From contig NZ_MCUW01000015.1 in assembly GCF_002873335.1 (NCBI RefSeq), positions 70,221 to 134,220 of the forward strand: a stretch of 64,000 bases of DNA. The letters are read 5' to 3'. The notes beneath the pieces are model-generated. The model saw only the letters and a list, made by a program, of their open reading frames with translations, made no database searches and was not told where the DNA came from. Origin of the DNA: Vibrio sp. 10N.286.49.B1. GTDB taxonomy: Bacteria > Pseudomonadota > Gammaproteobacteria > Enterobacterales > Vibrionaceae. A program made the translations under genes and the position numbers. Below, piece after piece: positions 55,143-64,000 of the stretch. Within the stretch, counting starts at the first letter, position 1. Each line of letters begins with the position of its first letter.

Positions 55143-55631
55143 ATGACTAATCGTGGATTTCGCAGCCAGTTAGTAATTGGTGTGTCATTACTGCTCGCGC
55201 TTACTTTACAAACCATCCCATGGCCAGGAGTGCTCGATTTTATTCGCCCTTCATGGCTATTGTTGGTGATGTGTTATTGGGTGTTGGCGTTACCGCATCG
55301 TATCAATGTCGGAACCGCCCTTGTTGTCGGCCTAATATGGGATTTACTTGTTGGTTCGACCTTAGGGATTCGTGGCATGATGATGTCTATCATCATCTAC
55401 GTGGTGGCACTGAATTTTTTGGTCCTTCGTAATATGGCGTTGTGGCAACAAGCAACGGTGATCGCCTTGCTTTCTATGGCCCTAGAGGTCGCAATATTTT
55501 TCGGTGAGTATTTGATCCAGGACGTAACTTTTAATCCAATGTCGCTGTGGAGTGGTTTGATTAACTGTATACTTTGGCCATGGATGTTTTTATTGTTGCG
55601 CCGCATGAGAAGGCATTGGCATGTCAGGTAA
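55143..55631 (+). CDS. mreD: rod shape-determining protein MreD
   Basis: A 162-residue inner-membrane protein with about five membrane segments (LVIGVSLLLALTLQTIPW, LLLVMCYWVLALP, ALVVGLIWDLLVGSTLGIRGM...). It is a partner of MreC and RodA/PBP2. It overlaps the maf start by 11 bp, so maf is translationally coupled. Confidence 0.96.
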   Translation: MTNRGFRSQLVIGVSLLLALTLQTIPWPGVLDFIRPSWLLLVMCYWVLALPHRINVGTALVVGLIWDLLVGSTLGIRGMMMSIIIYVVALNFLVLRNMALWQQATVIALLSMALEVAIFFGEYLIQDVTFNPMSLWSGLINCILWPWMFLLLRRMRRHWHVR

Positions 55632-56217
55632 TTTATCACAATACGCTATCGTGTTAGCGTCGACTTCACCTCGACGCAAAGAGCTACTGACGCAACTAGG
55701 TTATGATTTTCATGCCGTAAGCCCTGATATTGAAGAGCTTAAAGGGGTGAATGAATCCGCAGAAGCATACGTTGAACGTTTATCACTAGAAAAAGCCATG
55801 GCGGGCTATGCGCTGGTGAATGTTGCTTCGCAGAATCCTGCCATCGTTATCGGCTCTGATACCGTTGTCGTACTGCATGGGCAAGTGCTTGAAAAGCCGA
55901 ATGACTACGCTGATGCACAGCGAATGTTAAGCCAGTTATCGAATAATCAGCACCAAGTTTTGACGGCTGTAAGTGTCGTTGCCAAGGACAAGCAAGCGTC
56001 TGTTATTGTAAAAACCGACGTCTGGTTCAAGCCATTAACTGAATACGAAATACAACAATACTGGTTAAGTGGTGAGCCGCAAGATAAAGCTGGCAGTTAT
56101 GGAATTCAAGGACTCGGAGGGCGATTTGTCTCTCGTATCGAAGGAAGCTACTACGCGGTAGTAGGATTGCCACTCTATGAAACTGACCAGCTCCTGCAAG
56201 AATTTATAAATAATTAA
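55621..56217 (+). CDS. maf: Maf-family nucleoside triphosphate pyrophosphatase (YhdE type)
   Basis: A 198-residue Maf protein: IVLASTSPRRKELLTQLGYDFHAVSPDIEE is the N-terminal signature and VIGSDTVVVLHG the metal-site region. YhdE-type enzymes hydrolyse dTTP, UTP and modified pyrimidine nucleotides and slow cell division when overexpressed. Position after mreD is typical. Its exact substrate cannot be read. Confidence 0.96.
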   Translation: MSGNLSQYAIVLASTSPRRKELLTQLGYDFHAVSPDIEELKGVNESAEAYVERLSLEKAMAGYALVNVASQNPAIVIGSDTVVVLHGQVLEKPNDYADAQRMLSQLSNNQHQVLTAVSVVAKDKQASVIVKTDVWFKPLTEYEIQQYWLSGEPQDKAGSYGIQGLGGRFVSRIEGSYYAVVGLPLYETDQLLQEFINN

Positions 56218-56233
56218 AAATTGAGGTGCGCTC

Positions 56234-57703
56234 ATGAGTGCAGAGCTGTTGCTAAACGTAACCCCTAGTGAAACGAGGGTTGCTATGATCGAAGGCGGAA
56301 TCCTTCAAGAAGTTCACATTGAACGTGAAGCGAAACGCGGAATTGTAGGTAATATTTACAAAGGAAAAGTCAGTCGCGTTTTACCCGGAATGCAAGCGGC
56401 CTTTGTGGATATCGGCTTAGAGAAAGCAGCTTTTTTGCATGCCTCGGATATTGTTCCACATACCGAATGTGTAGCGGAAAATGAGAAAAAACAGTTTCAG
56501 GTACGAGATATTTCAGAGCTCGTGCGTCAAGGGCAAGACATTGTTGTTCAAGTGGTTAAAGACCCGCTTGGTACCAAAGGCGCTCGACTAACAACCGATA
56601 TCACCTTACCGTCTCGCTACCTCGTCTTTATGCCAGGTGCTAGTCATGTTGGTGTGTCTCAACGTATCGAGAGCGAAAAAGAAAGAAACCGACTTAAACG
56701 CGTTGTTGCTGATTATTGCGATGAAAATGGTGGTTTTATCATTCGTACTGCGGCCGAAGGGGCGAATGAAAAAGAATTGGCTCAAGATGCTCAGTTCTTG
56801 AAGCGTCTATGGCTAAAGATCAATGAGCGCCGCAAAAAATACAAAACACGTTCAACCTTATACGGTGAGTTGGGTTTAGCACATCGCATTATTCGTGATT
56901 TTGTTGGGACCGAGTTGACTCGTATTCAAGTCGACTCCCGTCTTATCTATGAAAGCCTAAAAGAGTTCACTCATGAGTTTGTGCCTGAAATGGAATGCTT
57001 GCTTGAGCTTTATGAGGGTGACAAGCCTATCTTCGATATGTACGACACGGAGAATGAGATTCAGCGTTCATTGGAGCGTAAAGTCAATCTAAAATCTGGT
57101 GGCTATCTGATTATTGATCAAACGGAAGCCATGACGACCGTTGATATCAATACTGGGGCGTTTGTCGGACGAAGAAACCTCGAAGAAACTATTTTTAACA
57201 CCAACGTTGAAGCGACCCAAGCGATTGCCAGGCAGTTAAGATTACGAAATTTAGGTGGCATCATCATTATCGACTTTATCGATATGGGTATAGAAGAGCA
57301 TCGCCGCCGTGTCTTAGTGTCTTTAGATGCGGCGCTGGCAAAAGATCGAGTTAAAACCAATATCAATGGCTTTACTCAGCTTGGACTTGTTGAGATGACC
57401 CGTAAAAGAACGCGTGAAAGTATTGAACATGTTCTTTGTAGTGGTTGTCCAACATGTGAAAGCCGTGGTTCAGTAAAAACCGTTGAAACGGTGTGCTATG
57501 AGATCTTGCGTGAGATAACCCGAGTAAACCGTGCCTATGATGCGGATAAATTTGTTGTCTATGCCTCTCCAGCTGTTGCAGAAACATTGGAAGGCGAAGA
57601 GTCTCATGCCCTTGCAGAACTTGAAGTCTTTATTGGAAAACAGGTTCGTATTCAGGCTGAACCTTTGTATATTCAAGAACAATTTGATGTTGTTATGATG
57701 TAA
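56234..57703 (+). CDS. rng: ribonuclease G
   Basis: A 489-residue endoribonuclease with an S1 domain (GIVGNIYKGKVSRVLPGMQAAFVDIGLEKAAFLHASDI). The catalytic DNase I-like domain has TTVDINTGAFVG and IIIDFIDM aspartates, and the Zn-link CSGCPTC joins subunits. Length equals E. coli RNase G and lacks the RNase E scaffold. It matures 16S rRNA 5' ends and decays some mRNAs. 16 bp after maf. Confidence 0.98.
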   Translation: MSAELLLNVTPSETRVAMIEGGILQEVHIEREAKRGIVGNIYKGKVSRVLPGMQAAFVDIGLEKAAFLHASDIVPHTECVAENEKKQFQVRDISELVRQGQDIVVQVVKDPLGTKGARLTTDITLPSRYLVFMPGASHVGVSQRIESEKERNRLKRVVADYCDENGGFIIRTAAEGANEKELAQDAQFLKRLWLKINERRKKYKTRSTLYGELGLAHRIIRDFVGTELTRIQVDSRLIYESLKEFTHEFVPEMECLLELYEGDKPIFDMYDTENEIQRSLERKVNLKSGGYLIIDQTEAMTTVDINTGAFVGRRNLEETIFNTNVEATQAIARQLRLRNLGGIIIIDFIDMGIEEHRRRVLVSLDAALAKDRVKTNINGFTQLGLVEMTRKRTRESIEHVLCSGCPTCESRGSVKTVETVCYEILREITRVNRAYDADKFVVYASPAVAETLEGEESHALAELEVFIGKQVRIQAEPLYIQEQFDVVMM

Positions 57704-57713
57704 TGAGTAGTGT

Positions 57714-60700
57714 GTGAGTCCTCGCGTTAATCGATTAGTACGTTTTTTTCTTTGGATATTGTTGACCGTATTGGTGTTACTTGCCTGTGCGGTCACAATG
57801 TTGCGTGTCACTTTACCTCAATTAAACCGAATTCAACCCGAAATCGTTTCTTGGATTAATCAAGGAAGCGGATTCAATGTGTCTATCAATGATGTTCGTG
57901 GTTTCTGGCGAAACACCCACCCCTCTATTTCGTTGCAAGGTGTCGCGGTGAGTCTTCCTAAAAGCGAAGACAGCAAGTTAGAAGTGAACAACCTAGAGCT
58001 TGAATTTGATTTAGTCCAGACCATCATTCAACGTCAGCCTGTTATCGCCGATATGTCGATAAACGGTATGATTTTGGATGTACGAACCGTTGATCTTCTT
58101 CACTCGTCAAACAATCAAAAATCAGTCGATCCTGCTAACGTTGAGTCGGCAGAAAATGGTGAGCAGATCCTTAATCGCCTTGATAATTTGTTGCTAAGGC
58201 AGCTCGATCGTTTCTCTGTGGCTCAATCCACGGTCTTTTATAAGGCGATATCAGGTGATACACGTCAACTGGATATTGAAAATCTGCAATGGCGAAATGA
58301 AAATGATCGGCACCTTGCACAAGGGACAGTGTCTATTGCGGATGCAAATTTAGACTCGCTTGAGGTTCGAGCTGATTTTGTTGATAACGGGTCACTCACG
58401 GATGTCACAGGGGAGTTCTATGTCACGGTTGATAAGATGTCAGTATCGCCATGGCTTAGTGACGAGATTAGTCAAAAAACAGGCATTACGAGTGGGGATG
58501 CAAGCCTGCGCGCTTGGCTAACTCTTGAGCAAAGTAAGGCAACTGATGCGTATGTTGAGGTATTACCCTCTGAGTTGGCATGGCAAAGAGACGGTGTTAG
58601 TAATCAGATTGTGCTGGAATCTGCCGTGCTTCATTTACACCCATCAGAAAAGGGTTGGCAGCTTAATGCCCATGAAATCCAGGCGAGAACGAACGATACC
58701 CCATGGCCAGAATTAGATATTGCTCTGGATTGGAACAGACAAAATCAATGGCGAATGAACGCTTCTCAATTAGATATCAATGCCTTAAAGCCGCTCGCAT
58801 CTTTAATGCCAGACACGACGGTTAAAGAGTGGTTGGATAAGCTGAATCCGGGTGGGCGCATTGAAAATATCCGAGCCACTCAACAAAATGGTGCTGAGTC
58901 TTTGCTGTACTCCGCGAGTTTTAGGCAGCTGTCGCTCTCCCAATGGGCATTACTTCCTGGCTTTTCTCATGTCTCCGGTAGTGTTGCCGGCAGTGTGAAC
59001 AAAGCGGATGCGACGGTGATGGTAGTCGATGACAAATTTCCTTACGGAGATGTTTTCCAAGCCCCGCTTAATATCAAGCAAGGCTTAGTCAATATTCATT
59101 GGGAAAATCATGGTGAAAAGGGCTGGTCGCTATGGTCTGATAAAGTGACAGCCGCCACCTCTGATATTCAGGTGTTGGGAGCGTTTCGGCTTGATTTTCC
59201 TAAAGATAGCAGCCCATTTTTGTCATTTTATGCCGAAGCCGATTTGTATAATGCGGGGGAAACGTGGCGTTATCTTCCAACCCTTGCGCTTGGGCAAAGC
59301 CTAACCGATTATTTATCCGCTGCTATTCAAGCGGGACACGTCAATACGTCGAAGTTACTTTGGTACGGCCAGCTTTCTGATTTTCCGTATAAAAACCATA
59401 ATGGCATGTTTCAAGCGTGGGTGGGGTTACGCGATGCCAAATTTAGCTTCGATACCAATTGGCCACCATTGACTGATTTGCAACTCGATTTGCTGTTCCA
59501 AAATGAGGCGATGCACATTGACTCGAAAGCCGCCACGCTGATGGGGGTGAAAGGTAAGAGGATTACTGGACGCATTCCCGAGCTTCGTGGAGATGGCCAT
59601 TTGGAGATTGAAGCCAAGGCCACCGGTAGTGGTAGTGCGGTACGCGATTACATGATGTCGACACCGTTAGTCGGCTCTGTTGGTGCTGCGCTGACTGCGG
59701 TGCAAGTAAGCGGGAAGGTTGACGCGGATTTTCAGTTGTACATTCCGTTTTCTGGTGACACGACGCCGTCTCGTGCTTGGGGTGCTGCAAAACTGAAAGA
59801 CAATCATGTCGAGATTGACGCACCACCGATGACCTTAGAGAAGGTATCAGGAAGCATTGCATTTGATAACGATGTCATCAACGCTAAAGGCTTATCTGCG
59901 ACCTTGTTGAACCAACCTATAACCCTAGACTTTAATGGCCAGAACTCTGGTAAAGGCTATGGTGTCGATCTTGATGCTATAGGCGATTGGAATATGGGGC
60001 CATTAGAACCTTATGTCGGAGAGCGGTATGTCAGTGGTTTAAAAGGGCACGCCCCTTGGAATCTGGATGTGGATCTTCAGCTCAATGACGTTGGATTTAC
60101 TTATCAATTGGATCTCAATGCTAACTTGGTGACGATTGCGAGTGATTACCCTTATCCATTAAAGAAAGCATTTGGTGAATCAGGAAAAGCAAGGTTGCAG
60201 GCCTCTGGTAACCAACAGGCGATTACAGCGCGATTGCAGCTCCCGTCTGTTAAATACCAAACTGAGATTGATATTACCAAGGAAACGCCGGTGCTTAAGG
60301 CAACCAATCTCGTGCTTGGTAAGGGCGGTTTTAAGATAAGCCCTATTGTTGGACACGATTTCCAGATACGTTCCGATCGCTTTAACTTGGACGAATGGAG
60401 TGCCTTAACTAAGCAGCCAGCAAGTACTAAAAAAGCCATGCTGGATGACTTAAATACACCTACAATCCCCTTGCCAACACGAGTGAATATAGAAGCAAAG
60501 GAGTTTATGCTCGGGGGGATTGAGTGGCATGATGTCGACTTTAATGCGAGATATAAACAAGGTGGCTGGCAATTCGAACTTGATAGCCAAGAAGCAAAAG
60601 GGCAGGCAAATTACAGCGACGATAATCAACTTTATGTCGCCCTTCAACGACTGCATGTCTATTTACCGTCGCTCGCTGAATCGGCCAGTCCAGATGACTC

Positions 60701-61613
60701 ATTGATTCTTCAAGATGATTTGTCAGCGCCACTGGTGAGTGATTTTGACCGTAAGCTCTTTAATGCCATTCCTGATACTAAGTTAGATATAAAAAACTTT
60801 TGGTTTCAAGGGTATAAAGTTGGTGACGTGGATATGGATGTTGCTCGACAAGGCAACAAACTCGTTTGGAATAAACTTAACCTGAGCAGCGGCAGTAACA
60901 AGGTTCGTATCGATGGTAGTTGGATGGTTGCCGGACAGCAAAATAAGACCCAGGTGAATCTAGAGGTTGAAGGTGAGAATAACAGCGATCTAATGGAACG
61001 CTTCGGTATTACTTCCGGTATTCAAAAGGCGCCTTTTGAGCTTAACTCAAAACTGACTTGGGATGGCGCGCCTTGGTCGATGAGAATTGATACCGTTAAT
61101 GGCGACATTGATACTAAGCTCGGCAAAGGCGTGATCTCTGATGTCAGCGGTGCAGCGCGTTTATTGGGGTTGTTTAGCCTTGATTCGATCATTCGTAAGA
61201 TGCAGTTAGACTTTACAGATGTCTTCGATAAAGGCATGGCTTTTAATTCCATTACTGGTAGCGGCAAAATAAGAGATGGGATGTTTGTTACCAATGATAT
61301 CGAGATGGATGCGATTGCTGGTGATATGAAAATCAAAGGGTTGGCGGATCTTACTTCACAAACCGTGGATGCAGAGGTCAACTTTACCCCGGATATGACC
61401 TCAGGGATTCCGATTATTACTGCCTTTGCTGTGACGCCGCAAACGGCATTAATCGTATTGGCTGTCACGACCGTGATCTCTCCGGTTGTGGAGGTGGTGA
61501 CTCAGGTTAATTATGCCGTGAAAGGGCCACTTGCATCGCCTGAAGTCAGTGAAATATCGCGTACAAAGGGCGAGTACAAACTTCCGGATAACCTAAAAAA
61601 GGAGCAAAAGTAA
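57714..61613 (+). CDS. yhdP: YhdP, AsmA-like envelope lipid transport protein
   Basis: A 1299-residue protein beginning with GTG: MSPRVNRLVRFFLWILLTVLVLLACAVTMLRVTLPQLNRIQPEIVSWINQGSGFNVSINDVRG. One N-terminal membrane anchor is followed by a very long repeated beta-groove region and the C-terminal AsmA_2/DUF3971 part. YhdP, TamB and YdbH are the partly redundant bridge-like proteins that move phospholipids to the outer membrane. Starts 10 bp after rng and is followed by the nitrilase gene after 4 bp. Confidence 0.95.
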   Translation: MSPRVNRLVRFFLWILLTVLVLLACAVTMLRVTLPQLNRIQPEIVSWINQGSGFNVSINDVRGFWRNTHPSISLQGVAVSLPKSEDSKLEVNNLELEFDLVQTIIQRQPVIADMSINGMILDVRTVDLLHSSNNQKSVDPANVESAENGEQILNRLDNLLLRQLDRFSVAQSTVFYKAISGDTRQLDIENLQWRNENDRHLAQGTVSIADANLDSLEVRADFVDNGSLTDVTGEFYVTVDKMSVSPWLSDEISQKTGITSGDASLRAWLTLEQSKATDAYVEVLPSELAWQRDGVSNQIVLESAVLHLHPSEKGWQLNAHEIQARTNDTPWPELDIALDWNRQNQWRMNASQLDINALKPLASLMPDTTVKEWLDKLNPGGRIENIRATQQNGAESLLYSASFRQLSLSQWALLPGFSHVSGSVAGSVNKADATVMVVDDKFPYGDVFQAPLNIKQGLVNIHWENHGEKGWSLWSDKVTAATSDIQVLGAFRLDFPKDSSPFLSFYAEADLYNAGETWRYLPTLALGQSLTDYLSAAIQAGHVNTSKLLWYGQLSDFPYKNHNGMFQAWVGLRDAKFSFDTNWPPLTDLQLDLLFQNEAMHIDSKAATLMGVKGKRITGRIPELRGDGHLEIEAKATGSGSAVRDYMMSTPLVGSVGAALTAVQVSGKVDADFQLYIPFSGDTTPSRAWGAAKLKDNHVEIDAPPMTLEKVSGSIAFDNDVINAKGLSATLLNQPITLDFNGQNSGKGYGVDLDAIGDWNMGPLEPYVGERYVSGLKGHAPWNLDVDLQLNDVGFTYQLDLNANLVTIASDYPYPLKKAFGESGKARLQASGNQQAITARLQLPSVKYQTEIDITKETPVLKATNLVLGKGGFKISPIVGHDFQIRSDRFNLDEWSALTKQPASTKKAMLDDLNTPTIPLPTRVNIEAKEFMLGGIEWHDVDFNARYKQGGWQFELDSQEAKGQANYSDDNQLYVALQRLHVYLPSLAESASPDDSLILQDDLSAPLVSDFDRKLFNAIPDTKLDIKNFWFQGYKVGDVDMDVARQGNKLVWNKLNLSSGSNKVRIDGSWMVAGQQNKTQVNLEVEGENNSDLMERFGITSGIQKAPFELNSKLTWDGAPWSMRIDTVNGDIDTKLGKGVISDVSGAARLLGLFSLDSIIRKMQLDFTDVFDKGMAFNSITGSGKIRDGMFVTNDIEMDAIAGDMKIKGLADLTSQTVDAEVNFTPDMTSGIPIITAFAVTPQTALIVLAVTTVISPVVEVVTQVNYAVKGPLASPEVSEISRTKGEYKLPDNLKKEQK

Positions 61614-61617
61614 TCCC

Positions 61618-62451
61618 ATGAGCAAGGAACGCTTCGGTATTATTCAAATGACCTCGGGCCCAGACCCTAAACAGAATCTTGCCTTTATCGACGAGCAAGT
61701 TCAGCTTCTTGCCCGTAAAGGGGCGCGTTGGATCTTGACACCAGAAAACTCGTTGATATTCGGAAAAAGAGAAGACTATCATTCTCACGCCGAGTGGCTG
61801 GGTGACGGTAAGCTGCAACACCAGCTTGCCGATATTGCTAAGACACATGCCGTTAATTTGATCATTGGTAGCTTTCCCATTCGACAGTCCGCTACGGAAG
61901 TGACCACCACGACATTAGTTTTTGACAGTAATGGGCAGCGACTAAATCACTATGATAAGCTGCACATGTTCGATGTCGATGTGGACGATGGATTTCAACG
62001 CTACCGTGAATCTGAGACGTTTAAAGCAGGTACCGATATTACGATGGTACCTGTTAACTTTGGTGCGATTGGCCTAACGATTTGTTATGACTTGCGCTTC
62101 CCACATCTCTACAGTGCATTAAGAGCGCAAGGGGCAAGCGTGATTGTCGTACCGGCTGCCTTCACTGCGGTCACGGGGCAAGCTCATTGGGAAGTATTAC
62201 TTCGAGCAAGAGCGATAGAGAACCAATGTTGGATCGTCGCGGCTAACCAATGTGGCACCCACACATGTGGCAGAGAAACGTGGGGCCATTCGATGGTCAT
62301 TTCTCCATGGGGTGAGGTGCAAGGCCAACTCGGCAATCAAGTGGGTACTATCATTGCCGATTTAAATTTTGATGTTGTTAAAGAAGTCAGGCAAACCATG
62401 CCTGTTGCGAAGCATATTCGCTTTGAACAACACCTACACTCATTACGATAA
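61618..62451 (+). CDS. carbon-nitrogen hydrolase (deaminated glutathione amidase type)
   Basis: A 277-residue nitrilase-superfamily protein with the catalytic triad visible: Glu in [11 protein letters not shown], Lys in [11 protein letters not shown] and Cys in [11 protein letters not shown]. Similar to Nit1/YbeM, a metabolite-repair enzyme that hydrolyses deaminated glutathione. It matches VC0421. It is coupled to yhdP (4-bp gap) and lies 13 bp before tldD. Confidence 0.9.
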   Translation: MSKERFGIIQMTSGPDPKQNLAFIDEQVQLLARKGARWILTPENSLIFGKREDYHSHAEWLGDGKLQHQLADIAKTHAVNLIIGSFPIRQSATEVTTTTLVFDSNGQRLNHYDKLHMFDVDVDDGFQRYRESETFKAGTDITMVPVNFGAIGLTICYDLRFPHLYSALRAQGASVIVVPAAFTAVTGQAHWEVLLRARAIENQCWIVAANQCGTHTCGRETWGHSMVISPWGEVQGQLGNQVGTIIADLNFDVVKEVRQTMPVAKHIRFEQHLHSLR

Positions 62452-62464
62452 TAAGAGTACGAAT

Positions 62465-63904
62465 ATGGAACGCATAGAAGATGCGCTACTTGGGCCTACT
62501 GGTCTAACTGAGCAAGATATCGAAGCTACACTCGCAAGTATTGCGACTCGCCAAATCGATTATGCAGACATTTATTTTCAGTCTAGTTGGCACGAGTCAC
62601 TCGTCCTTGAAGACAGTATTATCAAAGACGGTTCTTTTAATATTGATAGGGGTGTTGGTGTACGTGCAATCACGGGGGAAAAAACCGGTTTTGCTTATTC
62701 TGACCAACTGACCCTTAATGGGTTGAAGCAGAGTGCCATTGCGGCTCGAGGCATTGCTCAACAAGGGAAAAATGCATCGGTTAAGGCGCTCACTCGCCAT
62801 GATAACCAAGCTTACTATGCGGCAGTTAACCCACTGGAAAGCTGGGAAAAACAACAGAAAACCGAATTACTGAAAGAACTTGATGCATACATCCGTACCA
62901 AGGAGCCTTTGGTGAGTGAGGTTTCCGTCAGTTTAAGTGGTGTGTATGAGCAAATGCTTGTCGCTGCAACTGACGGCACCTTTGCTGGTGATGTGAGGCC
63001 TTTAGTCCGTTTATCCATTAGTGTCTTAGCTCAAAAAGGCGATCGTCGTGAGCGTGGTAGTGCTGGTGGCGGTGGACGTTATGGTTATGATTTTTTCATC
63101 TCAGATGAAAATGGCCGACAGGTCGCTTACCATTATGCCGATGAGGCCATTCGTCAAGCATTGGTTAACCTAGAAGCCATTGATGCCCCAGCGGGTACTA
63201 TGCCGGTCGTGTTAGGCTCTGGCTGGCCAGGTGTTTTGTTGCATGAAGCCGTCGGCCATGGTTTAGAAGGGGATTTTAACCGCAAAGAGTCATCGGTGTT
63301 CTCGGGAAAATTAGGTCAACAAGTGACCTCAAAACTATGCACCATTGTCGATGATGGTACGCTAAAAGATTTACGTGGCTCTTTGAACGTCGATGATGAA
63401 GGTGTACACGGCCAGCACAACACGCTGATTGAAAACGGTGTGCTGAAAGGTTACATGCAAGATAAGCTCAATGCTCGCTTGATGGGCGTGAATCCAACCG
63501 GGAATGCACGCCGAGAATCATACGCACACCTTCCTATGCCGCGTATGACGAATACTTACATGCTGCCTGGCCAACATACCCCAGAAGAAATCATTTCTAC
63601 GGTGAAGAAAGGCTTGTACGCTCCTAACTTTGGTGGTGGTCAAGTGGATATCACCTCAGGTAAGTTCGTGTTTTCAGCATCAGAAGCGTATTTGATCGAA
63701 GATGGTAAGATCACCACACCGGTCAAAGGTGCGACCTTGATTGGCTCTGGCATTGAAGCAATGCAGCAAGTGTCGATGGTGGGAAATGACCTTAGTATTG
63801 ATCGCGGCGTGGGTGTCTGTGGCAAGGCTGGGCAAAGTGTGCCAGTCGGTGTGGGCCAGCCAACCCTAAAAATCGATGCACTGACAGTCGGTGGTACTGA
63901 CTAA
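62465..63904 (+). CDS. tldD: metalloprotease TldD
   Basis: A 479-residue TldD. The zinc site [11 protein letters not shown] (HExxxH) and downstream glycine-rich segments are intact. With TldE/PmbA it forms a heterodimeric peptidase that trims unfolded peptides and matures some peptide antibiotics and processes CcdA. I start at MERIEDALL (62465), where the family begins; the longer open frame overlaps the nitrilase gene. Confidence 0.97.
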   Translation: MERIEDALLGPTGLTEQDIEATLASIATRQIDYADIYFQSSWHESLVLEDSIIKDGSFNIDRGVGVRAITGEKTGFAYSDQLTLNGLKQSAIAARGIAQQGKNASVKALTRHDNQAYYAAVNPLESWEKQQKTELLKELDAYIRTKEPLVSEVSVSLSGVYEQMLVAATDGTFAGDVRPLVRLSISVLAQKGDRRERGSAGGGGRYGYDFFISDENGRQVAYHYADEAIRQALVNLEAIDAPAGTMPVVLGSGWPGVLLHEAVGHGLEGDFNRKESSVFSGKLGQQVTSKLCTIVDDGTLKDLRGSLNVDDEGVHGQHNTLIENGVLKGYMQDKLNARLMGVNPTGNARRESYAHLPMPRMTNTYMLPGQHTPEEIISTVKKGLYAPNFGGGQVDITSGKFVFSASEAYLIEDGKITTPVKGATLIGSGIEAMQQVSMVGNDLSIDRGVGVCGKAGQSVPVGVGQPTLKIDALTVGGTD

Positions 63905-63916
63905 CCTCTTATCTAT

Positions 63917-63949
63917 TAAAAAATCGCGGTTTTATACCGCGATTTTTTT
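63917..63949 (+). terminator. tldD terminator
   Basis: Stem AAAAAATCGCGG / CCGCGATTTTTT around TTTTATA, followed by TT, 13 bp after the tldD stop. It probably ends the transcript from mreB or yhdP through tldD. Confidence 0.88.
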
Positions 63950-64000
63950 TGCAAGCAAATCAGGTGACGATCATCATCTTGCAGGACCCAGGACCCAGGA

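Noticed and set aside
63978..64000. Short GGACCCA tandem repeat at the window edge
   Set aside because: Cut by the end of the window, so its length and nature cannot be judged.

Overview
The window is chromosomal DNA of a Vibrio species. Three blocks match Vibrio cholerae chromosome 1 neighbourhoods: the chitobiose (chb) operon VC0612-VC0620; the macromolecular synthesis region rpsU-yqeY-dnaG-rpoD with tsaD-plsY-folB-folK-uppP-cca (VC0517 onward); and pglL-uvrA-galU-qstR-ssb-csrD-mreBCD-maf-rng-yhdP-nitrilase-tldD (VC0393-VC0422). Locus numbers are from memory. No search was run.

Layout. 1-11180 (minus strand): chb operon, from the periplasmic chitooligosaccharide-binding protein through two permeases, two ATPases, a GH9 glucosaminidase, a glucosamine kinase and a GH20 hexosaminidase to a truncated chitobiose phosphorylase at the window edge. 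The promoter region carries an 11-bp direct repeat spaced 30 bp and a CRP-like site. 11181-13500: mostly non-coding DNA with a HopJ-family gene set among copies of a ~248-bp repeat that contains pairs of inverted hairpins. 13585-29891: a 16.3-kb integrated island. 29948-53156: housekeeping genes, gspAB, pglL, uvrA, galU, qstR, ssb and csrD. 53157-64000: mreBCD-maf-rng-yhdP-nitrilase-tldD.

The island is the main interest. It looks like a Gamma-Mobile-Trio (GMT) element (gmtY recombinase, gmtZ, gmtX). Its cargo is a complete type I restriction-modification system with an Xre regulator and a 28-bp perfect palindrome, a serine recombinase, a lone ParS/MbcA-like antitoxin domain, a two-gene Pycsar anti-phage system (pycC-pycTM), and unknown genes. 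It sits inside the T-arm of a tRNA-Ile2(CAU) gene next to rpoD. Removing the island and one copy of the 6-bp core GAACTG rebuilds a perfect 76-nt tRNA. The island ends are 12-bp inverted arms around that core.

Unlike usual tRNA-integrating elements, this one does not restore the target tRNA. It instead carries a complete tRNA-Ile2(CAU) gene whose anticodon loop is interrupted by a 239-nt group I intron. The predicted splice sites fall directly after the anticodon CAU and after a terminal G. The island thus breaks a probably essential tRNA and supplies an intron-bearing replacement.

A second point is that csrD (mshH) is followed directly by mreB, so the MSHA pilus genes that lie between them in V. 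cholerae are absent here.
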